Shown here: one piece after another, positions 1 through 7,934 of the stretch
Layout of the letters: the number at the start of each line of letters is the position of its first letter
Numbering within the stretch: the stretch's first letter is position 1
Source: Bacillus sp. CECT 9360
GTDB lineage: Bacteria; Bacillota; Bacilli; Bacillales; DSM-1321
NCBI RefSeq assembly: GCF_918741275.1
Contig: NZ_CAKKNA010000005.1
Span: 248,001 to 312,000 of the forward strand
Length of the DNA stretch: 64,000 nucleotides
Direction: 5' to 3'
Notes under the pieces: model-generated
The model's input: only the letters and a program-made list of their open reading frames with translations
Told to the model about the DNA's origin: nothing
Database searches by the model: none
Made by a program: the position numbers and the translations under genes

Positions 1-986
1 GCCGTTTCAATTGTATTACTCTTTAGCATTTCCGCATTTTTCAACAATAGTTCATTTGTTGTCTTTGATACTTGCTTTTGCGCTTCGACTGCATTGCGCT
101 GCCTGATCAGTGTCAGAGCGATTGCGACCTGGTTCTTCCATAAGGGAATCGCCGTCATAATCGACGATTGAATTTTTTCTACAAGCGCCTGGTTTGTATT
201 TTGAATCAGACGGATTTGCGGAGCGCTTTGGATCGTTATCTCCCGACTTAATTTCAGATCATACAGGCGTTTATCCAAACGGTCGGCGAATTGGACCATA
301 TCGTTTACTTCCTGGAACTTCATTTGGTCATTTGTCGCTTCAGCTGCTTTCCGAAGCTCTGGAATCGTTTTTCCATGCAGCTCCTCCAGCTTGATTTCGC
401 CAGCTGCAATGTACACATTCAACGCCTGAAAATACTCTTTATTATGTTCATAAAGATTATCGAGCATGACGATATCCGACAGGAGGACATTTTTGCTGCC
501 GTCGAGCTTTACGCTGATCCGATCAATCTGTGCTCCTGTCTTTTGATATTTGGACAGTACCTCCTGAACGGAGCCCGTTACCTTGCCAAACATGCGGCCA
601 ATCAACGTCCGCTTCTCCGGCTTCAGCTCGTCCGGGTTCACATCGTTCAGTTTCTTCATTAATTCGCTTATGATTGTCCCTACCTCGCCAATATCCTTCT
701 TTTGGACATGCTCAAGCATCGTTTCCGAGAAAGACAATAGCTTGGATTGCGCAGGCGTGCCATATGAAATCATCGCCTGGTGGTTTTTCGGGTCAATCTG
801 TTTCGCAAGCTCGTAGGCCTTGGCCCTGTTTTCTTCCGGGATGACATCAATGAGTTTAGCCGTTTTTTCTTTTTTAATTTGTAGGTTGGCAGCTTGTCCG
901 CTGTCTCCGAATGGATTGGACAATAAATCATCCATTAAATCCGCGCTGCCCGTTTTATTTAACAGGGATGGGTTGGTTTCGCTCAT
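1..986 (-). CDS. TelA/YaaN-type toxic anion resistance family protein (3' end outside window)
   Basis: Partial gene: 328 codons are visible and reading continues past the left window edge. The protein starts [11 protein letters not shown] and is hydrophilic and helical. Stretches such as [17 protein letters not shown] and a late segment ending [17 protein letters not shown] are typical of the TelA family (tellurite/toxic anion resistance, also linked to cell-envelope stress). The ATG at 986-984 has an AGGAGA site embedded in the last codons of the upstream xpaC gene; only one base separates the xpaC stop from this start, so the two are translationally coupled. The XpaC-TelA pair is a standard arrangement in Bacillus. 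The biochemical role of the family is unresolved, so the name reflects family membership only. Confidence 0.85.
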   Translation of the reverse strand, partial: MSETNPSLLNKTGSADLMDDLLSNPFGDSGQAANLQIKKEKTAKLIDVIPEENRAKAYELAKQIDPKNHQAMISYGTPAQSKLLSFSETMLEHVQKKDIGEVGTIISELMKKLNDVNPDELKPEKRTLIGRMFGKVTGSVQEVLSKYQKTGAQIDRISVKLDGSKNVLLSDIVMLDNLYEHNKEYFQALNVYIAAGEIKLEELHGKTIPELRKAAEATNDQMKFQEVNDMVQFADRLDKRLYDLKLSREITIQSAPQIRLIQNTNQALVEKIQSSIMTAIPLWKNQVAIALTLIRQRNAVEAQKQVSKTTNELLLKNAEMLKSNTIET

Positions 987-987
987 A

Positions 988-1638
988 TTATCTCCTGCCT
1001 TCTTTAAGTAATTGCGATTCTTTTACTGTTTTGATCGAATGCTTGGCGACATCCATCTCGAAATGAAGCTGATCAATATCATCAGAAAGGATATGATATA
1101 AATCTTCTTCGATCGAATCTTTGATCTTATCCAACATCCGGCGCGTATCGGCAAGAGATTTCTTAAGCTCTTTATCCTTTTTAGGCTGGGCCGATAAAAA
1201 AACATATTTCTCCGCCAGCTCGACTGCCGAATCCAAATGGGTAAAATAAAAACGTTCCGCCTTGTAAAAACGCTTCGGCTCCTTTTTAGTCAAACCGTAT
1301 ATTTTTCTCGTAATCCGGGCGAACTCAATTCTATCTTTTATAGAAGAAATATCCCGCATGGAAACAAGCGCCTTATTCAGCCGGGTAATTTTTTGCTTAG
1401 CTTCATCTAAATTTCCTTTAATATATCGATACTCTTTCCTGGTCAGTCCGAACTTTTTTAATGAACGGTGCTTCAAATAAGCTGAAACACCAATATATAT
1501 GACGATTCCGCCACCTAAGGAAACCGCTGTCGCGACCAAAAAGGTTTGGTTAAAAGCAAAATAAGTCACCAGCCAAAAAGTGACGGTTGCTGGAATGGAA
1601 AAAAATATGGTAACAAGGAATGAAAAAAACTGTTTCAT
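988..1638 (-). CDS. xpaC: XpaC-like 5-bromo-4-chloroindolyl phosphate hydrolysis protein
   Basis: A 216-residue protein beginning [13 protein letters not shown]. Two hydrophobic segments fill roughly the first 55 residues (a hairpin in the membrane), followed by a basic, coiled-coil-rich cytoplasmic domain with the [24 protein letters not shown] motif of the XpaC family. I chose the ATG at 1638-1636 because GGAGTCGATATACG precedes it; an in-frame ATG 13 codons upstream lacks a site. The family is named for a phosphatase-like phenotype but its true activity is unknown. It is directly coupled to the telA-type gene downstream, so the two probably act together at the membrane. Confidence 0.85.
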   Translation of the reverse strand: MKQFFSFLVTIFFSIPATVTFWLVTYFAFNQTFLVATAVSLGGGIVIYIGVSAYLKHRSLKKFGLTRKEYRYIKGNLDEAKQKITRLNKALVSMRDISSIKDRIEFARITRKIYGLTKKEPKRFYKAERFYFTHLDSAVELAEKYVFLSAQPKKDKELKKSLADTRRMLDKIKDSIEEDLYHILSDDIDQLHFEMDVAKHSIKTVKESQLLKEGRR

Positions 1639-1757
1639 CGTATATCGACTCCTGACATAAGCTCTATACCTACACATACGAATGGATGGAAATAGAGTTT
1701 CATTTAATGAAGAAAAAGTATAATTTCCCCTTCAAGTTTAACCATACACAATAGTTG

Positions 1758-2102
1758 TTAATCCTGCCAGGGACTGTGAATGTAAGATGAACTAGGGCTT
1801 GAGGCGTAGTTTTTAAATCCGCTTACCGAGGAGTTACAAAATATATATAAGAAAAGGAGGAAGTGAAATACAAGCGCAATAACCATTACACCCGACGATA
1901 ACGACATTTCTTTCTCAGAAATTTGAGGGAACATTTTTTCGATAGACCATGTTATAAAATAGACTAGGAGACCAACTAGAACAGCTGTTGAAATAAAGTC
2001 ATAGGGCAACACAATTGAAAAGTTCTCTTTGATTATATCTACAAAATTTATAGCTAAAATACCGATAATTATGAAAATAAGTGAGGTTAATCTCAGAAGC
2101 AT
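1758..2102 (-). CDS. Small three-helix membrane protein, unknown family
   Basis: This 114-residue protein has three likely transmembrane segments: residues 5-22, 36-55 and 70-90 (the last containing VMVIALVFHFLLFLYIF). The tail is Ser/Tyr-rich and polar. The ATG is preceded by AAAGGGGGAC, a good ribosome binding site. It sits 17 bp downstream of the zinc-ribbon gene on the same strand and may be cotranscribed with it. I do not recognise a family. It could be an accessory or immunity-type membrane protein, but nothing in the sequence supports a specific role. Confidence 0.6.
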   Translation of the reverse strand: MLLRLTSLIFIIIGILAINFVDIIKENFSIVLPYDFISTAVLVGLLVYFITWSIEKMFPQISEKEMSLSSGVMVIALVFHFLLFLYIFCNSSVSGFKNYASSPSSSYIHSPWQD

Positions 2103-2119
2103 GTCCCCCTTTGTTAAAA

Positions 2120-2506
2120 TTAGCTTTCCATTTCAACTAGTCTCGCAACCTCATGCCCACAGTTTTTGCATTTACCCTTCAATACAATCCCAAATTTATC
2201 CGGTTCTATCGTATAGTCCACAATCGTTACAACATCGCTGCAATGTCCGCAGAAGACATTATTAAGTAACATATCACGGTCCGCTTGAGGGATTTTCATC
2301 CATTTGCTGGCTGCACCAAATGATATGATATCTGCATGCTCTTGTGCTCCATCATCTTCTTTCATTTTAGTGGAAAGATATGATTGGAATTCCTTGCTCA
2401 TCTTGAAGCTTTCAACCAGAAGGTCCGTTAGTTCTTGCTTTGAGTGCCCCTTAAGATGCTCTCTTAGCTCTTTAATCGAGATTTTGGCATTCTTATCTTT
2501 CATCAT
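2120..2506 (-). CDS. DUF6155-like N-terminus with C-terminal zinc ribbon
   Basis: A 128-residue soluble protein. The N-terminal ~45 residues (ISIKELREHLKGHSKQELTD) match the short helical module seen in DUF6155-type proteins. The C-terminal part has two CxxC pairs, CGHC near residue 86 and CKNCGH near residue 117, which together form a plausible zinc ribbon. The start is one of two adjacent ATG codons; the ribosome binding site is weak. A perfect 16-bp palindrome lies 65-80 bp upstream and could be its operator. The small membrane protein gene follows in the same direction. The function is unknown; a nucleic-acid or metal-binding role is an inference from the ribbon. Confidence 0.65.
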   Translation of the reverse strand: MMKDKNAKISIKELREHLKGHSKQELTDLLVESFKMSKEFQSYLSTKMKEDDGAQEHADIISFGAASKWMKIPQADRDMLLNNVFCGHCSDVVTIVDYTIEPDKFGIVLKGKCKNCGHEVARLVEMES

Positions 2507-2570
2507 ATGATCAATCCATTTCCATTTTTACTCTTAGATTAGCACGGTTTAAAGCATCAGTAAAATTATC

Positions 2571-2586
2571 ATCCCTATATAGGGAT
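2571..2586. promoter_or_regulatory. Perfect 16-bp palindrome upstream of the zinc-ribbon gene
   Basis: ATCCCTATATAGGGAT is an exact inverted repeat in the otherwise gene-free stretch upstream of the gene starting at 2506. Its position fits an operator for that minus-strand gene. The binding protein is unknown. It resembles, but is not the same as, the CstR-type sites further along. Confidence 0.4.
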
Positions 2587-2796
2587 AGTATTTATTATTT
2601 TAGAAGAAGAAATTTTTAAAGAATGGTGAGAATCAAAGGGAAACCAGCATGATGCGGGAAAAACGGCTTTTGGAATTTGGGGAGCAACAAAATACTATCC
2701 AGCAGTCTATTGTAAACAGAGAAAACAAAAATGCTTTTGTATTTTAAGCGAGAGGCTGAATCGTTCTTTTAAAAAAGACAACTCCTGTTGTAAAAT

Positions 2797-2842
2797 GTAC
2801 CCTATAGAGTAGACACTTTAAAAAAGTCTAACAATAGGGTAC
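2797..2842. repeat. IS-end-like inverted repeat
   Basis: GTACCCTAT at 2797-2805 pairs with ATAGGGTAC at 2834-2842, with further pairing (TAGAC/GTCTA) inside. The sequence TGTACCCTATAGAGTAGACA looks like the left terminal end of an IS3-group element and lies just before the transposase remnant at 2885. A diverged same-orientation copy of this end occurs at about 3015-3036 (GGTACACTTTATATAGACAG). The rest of 2507-3058 shows no other gene. Confidence 0.45.
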
Positions 2843-2884
2843 TTTTTGTATAATTATGAAAAAAACGGATTGGGAAGACATCGA

Positions 2885-2962
2885 ATGAGTAAAAAGATTT
2901 TTAAAGAAAAAGAGATTGAAATACTTTCCAATAATTCTTACGTTAAATCAGTGAGTTCTATA
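2885..2962 (+). pseudogene. Remnant of an IS3-family OrfA (helix-turn-helix transposase subunit)
   Basis: The peptide MSKKIFKEKEIEILSNNSYV continues to about VKSVSS and matches the extreme N-terminus of OrfA-type HTH proteins of IS3-group elements common in Bacillus, which normally continue with a KGITYTDEFK-like segment. Here homology stops after about 25 residues and the frame runs into unrelated hydrophobic sequence up to a stop at 3091. Together with the preceding inverted repeat this is a short 5' scar of an insertion sequence, with no OrfB left. Confidence 0.6.
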
Positions 2963-3058
2963 GAGATCATCTTTTTAGTACTGCCTAGTCTTTTCTTAAC
3001 TGTCCTTTACAAAGGGTACACTTTATATAGACAGTGGAGGTTTTTTGATTTTGGATTA

Positions 3059-3835
3059 TCAAAACATATCCAACCAAATTTTAATAGCTGAGGATAAAAT
3101 TAAAACACCCAAAATCCCTTGCAAAGCTTTCGTATTGATCTTTTGGCCAAACTTTGCTCCTAATGGAGAGGCTAACAAGCTAGCGATAATCATGATGATA
3201 GCAGGGACATAAAGAACTTGGCCTGTACTAATTTTCCCGACGGATGTCCCGATAGAGGAAATAAGCGTAATCGCAAGCGATGTGGCTATCGTCATTCTTG
3301 TTGGTATCTTTAGTACTACAAGCATGATTGGGACAAGAATGAACGCCCCGGCCGCCCCTACAATACCTGCTCCTATACCGACAATGAATGCGAGGATGGC
3401 TGCTAACGATCCATTAAACTTCACTTCTTCAAGCGGTATCTCATCTATTCCTTTTTTCGGGAGAAGCATCATGACTGATGCAATGGCTGCCAGTATTCCA
3501 TATACGAGATTTACTTCACCTTCTGACAGAATGCTAGATCCATAACCGCCGACAAAGCTTCCAATCAATATACTTAAGCCCATATAGAGAATGAGTGACT
3601 TATTCAAATACCCATCTTTACGATATACCCATACACCTGCAATTGCGGCAAAAAACACTTGAATGGCGCTTATCCCTGAGACTTCATGCGGGGTAAAAGC
3701 CACAAATCCCAATAACGGCGGAATGTATAAAAGCATTGGATATTTAATAATCGATCCACCGATACCTACCATTCCTGATATAAATGAACCGATAAAGCCG
3801 ATTAAGAAAATCGTTATGATGAGTCCTACATCCAC
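3059..3835 (-). CDS. yrkJ: TauE/SafE-family sulfite/sulfur-compound exporter (YrkJ-like)
   Basis: A 258-residue membrane protein with about eight hydrophobic segments and the duplicated TauE pattern: an early [12 protein letters not shown] motif near residue 18 and a second half with [17 protein letters not shown] near residue 155. It probably exports sulfite or thiosulfate-type products across the cytoplasmic membrane. The GTG start at 3835 is well placed 7 bases after AAGGAGG; that Shine-Dalgarno sequence overlaps a CTCCTTATAAGGAG palindrome, and a GGTATCC/GGATACC hairpin (3862-3880) precedes it, so translation may be tuned separately. It is the last gene of the persulfide operon, mirroring the yrk order in B. 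subtilis. Confidence 0.88.
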   Translation of the reverse strand: MDVGLIITIFLIGFIGSFISGMVGIGGSIIKYPMLLYIPPLLGFVAFTPHEVSGISAIQVFFAAIAGVWVYRKDGYLNKSLILYMGLSILIGSFVGGYGSSILSEGEVNLVYGILAAIASVMMLLPKKGIDEIPLEEVKFNGSLAAILAFIVGIGAGIVGAAGAFILVPIMLVVLKIPTRMTIATSLAITLISSIGTSVGKISTGQVLYVPAIIMIIASLLASPLGAKFGQKINTKALQGILGVLILSSAIKIWLDMF

Positions 3836-3894
3836 ACTTTCTCCTCCTTATAAGGAGAAAAGGTATCCATCACGGATACCCATTCCTCCGTTTA

Positions 3895-4122
3895 TTATCC
3901 TTTTTTAATCCAGAATTTCAGTACTTCGCCTTCCTCGGCATAATCCAATAATTCGTGTCCGCCTGATTTTGCCCATGCAGCAAGATCACTCCTTGCTCCT
4001 TTGTCCGTCGCATGTATTTCTAGAACTTGGCCTGTCTCCAACTCTGTAATAGCTTTCTTTGTTTTGACTATTGGCATAGGGCATGCCACTCCTTTTACAT
4101 CCAATACTTTCGAAACTTCCAT
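3895..4122 (-). CDS. yrkI: TusA-family sulfur carrier (YrkI-like)
   Basis: A 75-residue TusA/SirA protein with the hallmark CPMP motif; Cys14 is the residue expected to carry persulfide sulfur. The rest (TGQVLEIHATDKGARSDLAA) is the canonical alpha/beta TusA fold. It lies 25 bp after the rhodanese-metallo-beta-lactamase gene. In this operon it probably accepts sulfur from the rhodaneses or DsrE and hands it on. A second TusA domain is found in the fusion protein at 5314-5883. Confidence 0.92.
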   Translation of the reverse strand: MEVSKVLDVKGVACPMPIVKTKKAITELETGQVLEIHATDKGARSDLAAWAKSGGHELLDYAEEGEVLKFWIKKG

Positions 4123-4147
4123 TATTGACGATCTCCTTTTAGTTTAT

Positions 4148-5275
4148 TTATCGAACCGCACAACGGTTTGGACCGATCTCCATTTCTCGTTGCGTCTCTT
4201 CGTCCGGATAAGTTTTCCCCATATTTGTTTCACGAATTTCCCGGTATGAATTAGGCTGTGGGGGCAGGTTGCCTGTGACAGCCCTTCTGAACTCTGCTTC
4301 ATCCGTAATATTGAGTCCATGATTTTCAATGAATAACTTTGCTAGTTTCTCTGATACAGTTCCATCCTCATTTAATTCAGCAATATTCATAAAGTGAGCC
4401 GGAAGTACAATTAAATCGTCTGATAGCTCTCTGTACCTTTCATAAAGAGTTTCTCTCAAGTCCACGACCCAGTCCTCTGCCAAGCCCGCCAGATCTGGTC
4501 TTCCAATCGAGTCAATAAACAAGATATCTCCGGTAAGCAAGTACTTTCCATCGATTTCAAAAGAAGTGGAACCTATTGTATGGCCGGGAGAATAGATTGC
4601 TTGAATCTCAATCGTTGTATGGCCGATATTTACAACAGTACCTTGCTCTAATGGCTGGTACTTAAAAGTCACTTCTGTTGCATCCTTTGGTGGCAGCCAG
4701 TAAGTTGCGTTAGTTGCTTGAGAAATGTTTCTTCCACCCGAAATGTGGTCAGCATGGAGATGGGTATCAAATACGTGGGTAATCTTTACTCCCATGCGAT
4801 TTGCGAAATCGAGATAGATATCCGTCATGCGTGTCGCATCGATAATGGCAGCCTCACCGTTCGATACAATCATATAAGACAAACATCCCTTGCCAATCCG
4901 TACAAATTGATACACATGACCACCATTTGTTAAGTCCCCTACTTTTACCGGCTCCAAATATTCACTCCACGCTTTCATTCCGCCTTTAAAATAGGAAACC
5001 GCAAGTCCTGCATCAGAAAGCATCTCAGCAACCATAATGGATGAGCCTTCTTTGGCACAAACTACTAATACTTCTTTATTGGATGGGATTTTATCCAGGA
5101 TTCCCTCTACGCCATCAAGGAGATCAAAATAGGGTACATTCAAGTATTCAAAATTTGCTCCTTCAATCTTCCAATCAATAAAGTCACTTTCATTGCGAAC
5201 ATCCAGAATAAATAATTGTTCTTTATTCAACACCTTCTTTGTAACCTCTTTGGCTGTCATTTCATTCACAGACAC
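4148..5275 (-). CDS. yrkH: Rhodanese / metallo-beta-lactamase fusion, persulfide dioxygenase-like (YrkH/CstB-type)
   Basis: A 375-residue two-domain protein. Residues 1-110 form a rhodanese domain with catalytic-position Cys73 (VVCAKEGSS). Residues 115-375 form a metallo-beta-lactamase fold with the THLHADH metal motif (His172, His174, Asp176, His177), His232, Asp250 and His294, the set used by mononuclear-iron persulfide dioxygenases of the ETHE1 type. Such enzymes oxidise glutathione- or other low-molecular-weight persulfides to sulfite; a rhodanese domain can pass sulfur to sulfite to give thiosulfate. The S. aureus CstB enzyme has related parts in a different order. An operator-like site (5281-5296) lies directly in front of its start. 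Confidence 0.88.
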   Translation of the reverse strand: MSVNEMTAKEVTKKVLNKEQLFILDVRNESDFIDWKIEGANFEYLNVPYFDLLDGVEGILDKIPSNKEVLVVCAKEGSSIMVAEMLSDAGLAVSYFKGGMKAWSEYLEPVKVGDLTNGGHVYQFVRIGKGCLSYMIVSNGEAAIIDATRMTDIYLDFANRMGVKITHVFDTHLHADHISGGRNISQATNATYWLPPKDATEVTFKYQPLEQGTVVNIGHTTIEIQAIYSPGHTIGSTSFEIDGKYLLTGDILFIDSIGRPDLAGLAEDWVVDLRETLYERYRELSDDLIVLPAHFMNIAELNEDGTVSEKLAKLFIENHGLNITDEAEFRRAVTGNLPPQPNSYREIRETNMGKTYPDEETQREMEIGPNRCAVR

Positions 5276-5280
5276 TTTAT

Positions 5281-5296
5281 ATACCCCCCAGAGTAT
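5281..5296. promoter_or_regulatory. CstR-type operator, degenerate copy
   Basis: ATACCCCCCAGAGTAT sits between yrkF and the rhodanese-MBL gene, overlapping the latter's ribosome-binding region. It keeps the ATAC...GTAT arms of the other four sites but the centre is less symmetrical, so this is the weakest copy. Confidence 0.4.
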
Positions 5297-5313
5297 TTAT
5301 TTACTTAAAAAAT

Positions 5314-5883
5314 TTATTTTACTAACTTTTCTGTAGGTCCGTTCCATTCGCTCATACCAGGCACTACATTAATCACTTTTTTAAAGCCTGCTGCTGTCAG
5401 TTTTTGTGCAGCCAGGTCACTGCGGCTTCCTGAACGGCATACGATAAAAACCTCAGTTTCTTTATCTAATTCTCCCTGTCGCTTCTCTAACTCACCCAAT
5501 GGGAAGGACTTAGCGTTCGGGATATGATTAAAAGCAAATTCAGCCGACTCACGCACATCAAGAATAAGGATATTCTGTTTTTCTACTATTTTTTGCTGTA
5601 AGTCTTCATTCGTAATTACAGATGGGTGCTTCTTTTCTTCAGTCTCCTCTCCACCTGCTTTACGAAGATAATGCCTAAGCACTTCACCCTCTTCGACTGT
5701 TCCCAGGTATTGATGGCCTATACTTTCCGCCCATGCTTTCATATCGGCTGTCGAGCCTTTGTCTGTGGCTTGCACTTCCAACACATGTCCCTGCTCTATG
5801 CCGTTCATTGCCTTTTTCGCTTTTATAATTGGCATCGGACATGCTAAGCCCTTTGCATCTAATACGGAATTAGTTTGAATCAT
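5314..5883 (-). CDS. yrkF: TusA-rhodanese fusion sulfurtransferase (YrkF-like)
   Basis: A 189-residue fusion. Residues 1-75 are a TusA domain with CPMP (Cys15). After a charged linker (residues 76-90, EETEEKKH) comes a rhodanese domain with the active loop CRSGSRS (Cys149). Joining carrier and sulfurtransferase in one chain would let sulfur move from the rhodanese cysteine to the TusA cysteine directly. The closest named analogue is B. subtilis YrkF and, more loosely, S. aureus CstA, which also contains a DsrE-type domain. The gene is preceded by its own operator-like site at 5902-5917. Confidence 0.9.
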   Translation of the reverse strand: MIQTNSVLDAKGLACPMPIIKAKKAMNGIEQGHVLEVQATDKGSTADMKAWAESIGHQYLGTVEEGEVLRHYLRKAGGEETEEKKHPSVITNEDLQQKIVEKQNILILDVRESAEFAFNHIPNAKSFPLGELEKRQGELDKETEVFIVCRSGSRSDLAAQKLTAAGFKKVINVVPGMSEWNGPTEKLVK

Positions 5884-5901
5884 GTTTTTTCTCCCTTTTT
5901 T

Positions 5902-5917
5902 ATACCGTATGGGGTAT
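5902..5917. promoter_or_regulatory. CstR-type operator inside the operon
   Basis: ATACCGTATGGGGTAT lies between the single-domain rhodanese gene and yrkF. It shares the ATACC...GGGGTAT arms of the sites in front of yrkE and the promoter-proximal gene. An internal operator suggests an additional regulated promoter for the distal genes. Confidence 0.55.
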
Positions 5918-5934
5918 ATTATTTTTCAAAAAAA

Positions 5935-6231
5935 TTATTCGGTGGGACCTTCCCACGCAAGCATTCCGCCTGTCATGTTAATGACTTGATATCCGCGGTC
6001 TTCCAAAAGCTTTGTTGCCTGTGCGCTTCTGCCCCCTGAACGGCATACTAGAATATATTCCTTTGATTTATCCAGTTCATCCATACGGAATTCTAACAAT
6101 CCTAATGGGATGTGAATCGCGGTTGGAATTTTCCCGGCCTTTACTTCTTTTACTTCGCGGACATCCACAATATGAATTGGTTTCTTATTTTCTAACAATG
6201 CTTCTACTTCGATTGGGGTAATCTGATTCAT
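5935..6231 (-). CDS. Single-domain rhodanese sulfurtransferase
   Basis: A 98-residue rhodanese with the catalytic loop CRSGGRS (Cys63), the structural motif IVDVRE near residue 21 and a typical final GGMLAWEGPTE. Proteins of this size transfer sulfane sulfur between persulfides and acceptors such as TusA, DsrE or sulfite. It sits 22 bp after yrkE and 51 bp before yrkF on the same strand, clearly within the operon. It is the third protein with a catalytically intact rhodanese domain encoded here. Confidence 0.9.
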   Translation of the reverse strand: MNQITPIEVEALLENKKPIHIVDVREVKEVKAGKIPTAIHIPLGLLEFRMDELDKSKEYILVCRSGGRSAQATKLLEDRGYQVINMTGGMLAWEGPTE

Positions 6232-6253
6232 AGTTTAACTTCCTCCATTATCT

Positions 6254-6736
6254 TTAAATAAATAAGTTTACGTTGCCTTTTTCAGCATCACCAAGATAAG
6301 CTGCCACTCCGGCATATTCGATTTCATCTAATAATTCCTCTTGCTGTAATCCAAGTAAATCCATTGTCATTGTACATGCTATCAGTTTTACATCCTGTTC
6401 CTGCGCCATTTCAATTAACTGGGGCAGTGTCATCGCATTATGCTTTTTAATCACCTGCTTGATCATCTTAGGACCCATTCCGGCAAAGTTCATTTTGGAT
6501 AATCCCATCTTGTCGGCACCTTTAGGCATTATTTTGGCAAACATTTTCTCAATGAACCCTTTGTTTAAGGATACATGCTCATCTTTTCTTAAAGCATTTA
6601 ATCCCCAGAATGTATGGAAGATGGTAACTTCGTGATCATAAGCAGCCGCTCCATTTGCGATAATGTAAGCAGCCATTGCCTTATCATAATCACCGCTAAA
6701 TAAGATGATCGTTGTTTTTTTCTTTTGTTCAGTCAT
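6254..6736 (-). CDS. yrkE: DsrE/DsrF-family sulfur relay protein (YrkE-like)
   Basis: A 160-residue DsrE-fold protein. The N-terminal TTIILFSGDYDKAMAAYIIA segment is the start of the fold, and the conserved ACTMTMDLLG contains Cys121, the expected sulfur-binding residue. Proteins of this type exchange sulfur with TusA and rhodaneses and often form membrane-associated assemblies. It is the first gene after two tandem operator-like sites (6761-6776 and 6806-6821) and a terminator that ends the cstR transcript, so a regulated promoter probably lies just upstream of it. Confidence 0.9.
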   Translation of the reverse strand: MTEQKKKTTIILFSGDYDKAMAAYIIANGAAAYDHEVTIFHTFWGLNALRKDEHVSLNKGFIEKMFAKIMPKGADKMGLSKMNFAGMGPKMIKQVIKKHNAMTLPQLIEMAQEQDVKLIACTMTMDLLGLQQEELLDEIEYAGVAAYLGDAEKGNVNLFI

Positions 6737-6760
6737 TTGTGTGACCCTCCTATTATACTA

Positions 6761-6776
6761 TTACCCCTATGGGTAT
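6761..6776. promoter_or_regulatory. CstR-type operator 1 upstream of yrkE
   Basis: TTACCCCTATGGGTAT, 25 bp upstream of the yrkE start and 45 bp from a near-identical second copy. Placement over the presumed promoter fits repression that is relieved when CstR is modified by persulfide. Confidence 0.65.
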
Positions 6777-6805
6777 GTGATAAATCAAAAAAAGAAGAAA
6801 TAACA

Positions 6806-6821
6806 ATACCCCTATGGGTAT
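6806..6821. promoter_or_regulatory. CstR-type operator 2 upstream of yrkE
   Basis: ATACCCCTATGGGTAT followed by AT, a GC-cored quasi-palindrome of the kind bound by CsoR-family tetramers. It is centred 45 bp from the first copy, about four helical turns, so two repressors could sit on the same DNA face. Confidence 0.65.
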
Positions 6822-6830
6822 ATATTATGT

Positions 6831-6870
6831 TAAAAGAGAAAGCTCGTCAACCCTCAAAGTTGATGAACTT
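6831..6870 (-). terminator. Terminator after cstR
   Basis: On the minus strand AAGTTCATCAAC pairs with GTTGACGAGCT across a 7-base loop (6841-6870), followed by TTCTCTTTTA. It lies 4 bp beyond the cstR stop and would separate the cstR transcript from the yrkE promoter. Confidence 0.6.
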
Positions 6871-6873
6871 TTC

Positions 6874-7134
6874 TCATCTGCTTTTGATTAGCAGCTCAAC
6901 TGCTTCTTTAACAAGATGCTCCGTACCTTCCCCTTTCTCGACATTCTCCCTTACACATTGTTCAAGGTTGGTACTGACAATCACACCCATTGTACGATCA
7001 ATGGCATTGCGTGCTGCTGACAATTGATTAACAATATCCCTACAGTCTTTGCCCTGTTCCATCATACTTATAACACCTTTAACTTGCCCTTCAATCCGTT
7101 TTAAACGGTTTATTACATTTTTATCATACTCCAT
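6874..7134 (-). CDS. cstR: CstR, persulfide-sensing CsoR-family repressor
   Basis: An 86-residue all-helical CsoR-family repressor (NRLKRIEGQVKGVISMMEQG at the start). It has Cys31 in DCRDIV and Cys60 in LEQCV, the numbering of the two sensing cysteines of S. aureus CstR. The position of the copper-binding histidine of true CsoR is occupied by Asn56, which argues for a persulfide sensor and against a Cu(I) sensor. In CstR the two cysteines become joined by sulfur bridges and the repressor leaves its operator. It overlaps the upstream rhodanese-like gene by 11 bp, so both are made from one transcript headed by the operator at 7526-7541, giving autoregulation. Confidence 0.92.
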   Translation of the reverse strand: MEYDKNVINRLKRIEGQVKGVISMMEQGKDCRDIVNQLSAARNAIDRTMGVIVSTNLEQCVRENVEKGEGTEHLVKEAVELLIKSR

Positions 7135-7498
7135 AATCTAACACCTCTTTCTTACAAGGACAGTCTATTAACTCGTAACTGGCCACATTAATGCCTTTTC
7201 TTTTTAGAAAACGTACTCCTAAATTCAACTCAAGTCGATTAGAAGCCAACACATGTATTTTACCATGTGGAATTTCTTTATAAAAACGCGCCAAATATGC
7301 GTAAGGAATATTCAGTGAATGCCGGTTTGACGTTGGTTCGTTATAATCCCTAATATCCAGTATTGTCATGCCATGATTTTTCAGCATATTATCTTTGTCC
7401 ATACAAGGGATATTTTTTATAGGATAATAACGTTTATAAATAAACGATGCTAATAGCAAGAAAGAAAGGATTAGAAGTAAAAGAATTATAGACACCAC
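7124..7498 (-). CDS. Membrane-anchored rhodanese-like protein lacking the catalytic cysteine
   Basis: A protein of about 124 residues with one N-terminal transmembrane segment (VSIILLLLILSFLLLASFIY) and a rhodanese-type domain: ILDIRDYNE resembles the first rhodanese signature. In the active-loop position the sequence reads HVLASNRLE, with no cysteine. Two cysteines (DCPCKK) remain near the C-terminus. The reading frame is open to 7549, but the CstR-type operator lies inside that extension; I prefer the GTG at 7498, preceded by TGGAGAAC. It is the promoter-proximal partner of cstR. A sulfur-sensing or scaffold role is possible but unproven. Confidence 0.65.
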   Translation of the reverse strand: MVSIILLLLILSFLLLASFIYKRYYPIKNIPCMDKDNMLKNHGMTILDIRDYNEPTSNRHSLNIPYAYLARFYKEIPHGKIHVLASNRLELNLGVRFLKRKGINVASYELIDCPCKKEVLDYGV

Positions 7499-7525
7499 CT
7501 TTATTGTTCTCCACACCCCAATATT

Positions 7526-7541
7526 ATACCTATAGGGGTAT
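7526..7541. promoter_or_regulatory. CstR-type operator in front of the rhodanese-like gene and cstR
   Basis: ATACCTATAGGGGTAT, on the minus strand ATACCCCTATAGGTAT, the same consensus as the yrkE sites. It lies 28 bp upstream of the preferred start of the rhodanese-like gene and would place cstR under its own control. Confidence 0.65.
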
Positions 7542-7740
7542 ATAGTCAAGTCAGTTGCAGCAAAACTACTCCGGATATTAGGAGTAGAAGTTTACGATAT
7601 TTACTCTATGCCTTGCATGGTTTAGACCATCAGTGAAATGTAGATAAATACTTGTTAACAAAATTGGAGAAACTATTGTTAATTAAAATTGGATGGTTTT
7701 AATTGTGTGAAATATTCATCTTTTTCATCCTGCATTTCAA

Positions 7741-7898
7741 TTAGAAAACCTCCTTTAAATCAATGCTTTGTCCCTCTATAATTATTGATGTAAGTTCTCC
7801 AATATCTATTTTCGTAGCGTATTGTTCATACTTTTCTTCTTTATTCATTCCGAATCGATTAACTTGCTTATTATATAACTCGAGGATAATATAACCGC
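7741..7898 (-). pseudogene. 3' fragment of a Uma2-family endonuclease gene
   Basis: Reading the minus strand gives a continuous peptide GYIILELYNKQVNRFGMNKE, then EKYEQYATKIDIGELTS and a tail IIIEGQSIDLKEVF before a TAA at 7743-7741. This matches, residue for residue in places, the C-terminus of the intact Uma2 protein at 8795-9361 (MYEQHDMKINAGVLASK..., SIDLEHVFSK). Upstream of about 7898 the similarity ends and there is no start, so this is a decayed copy. The rest of the 7550-7934 gap shows nothing I can identify. Confidence 0.65.
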
Positions 7899-7934
7899 AT
7901 GGTAATACATTAAATGAACAGGACTGTGATTATC

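Noticed and set aside
6874..7134. Copper-sensing CsoR rather than CstR
   Set aside because: The histidine that completes the Cu(I) site in CsoR is Asn56 here, and all neighbours handle sulfane sulfur, not copper.
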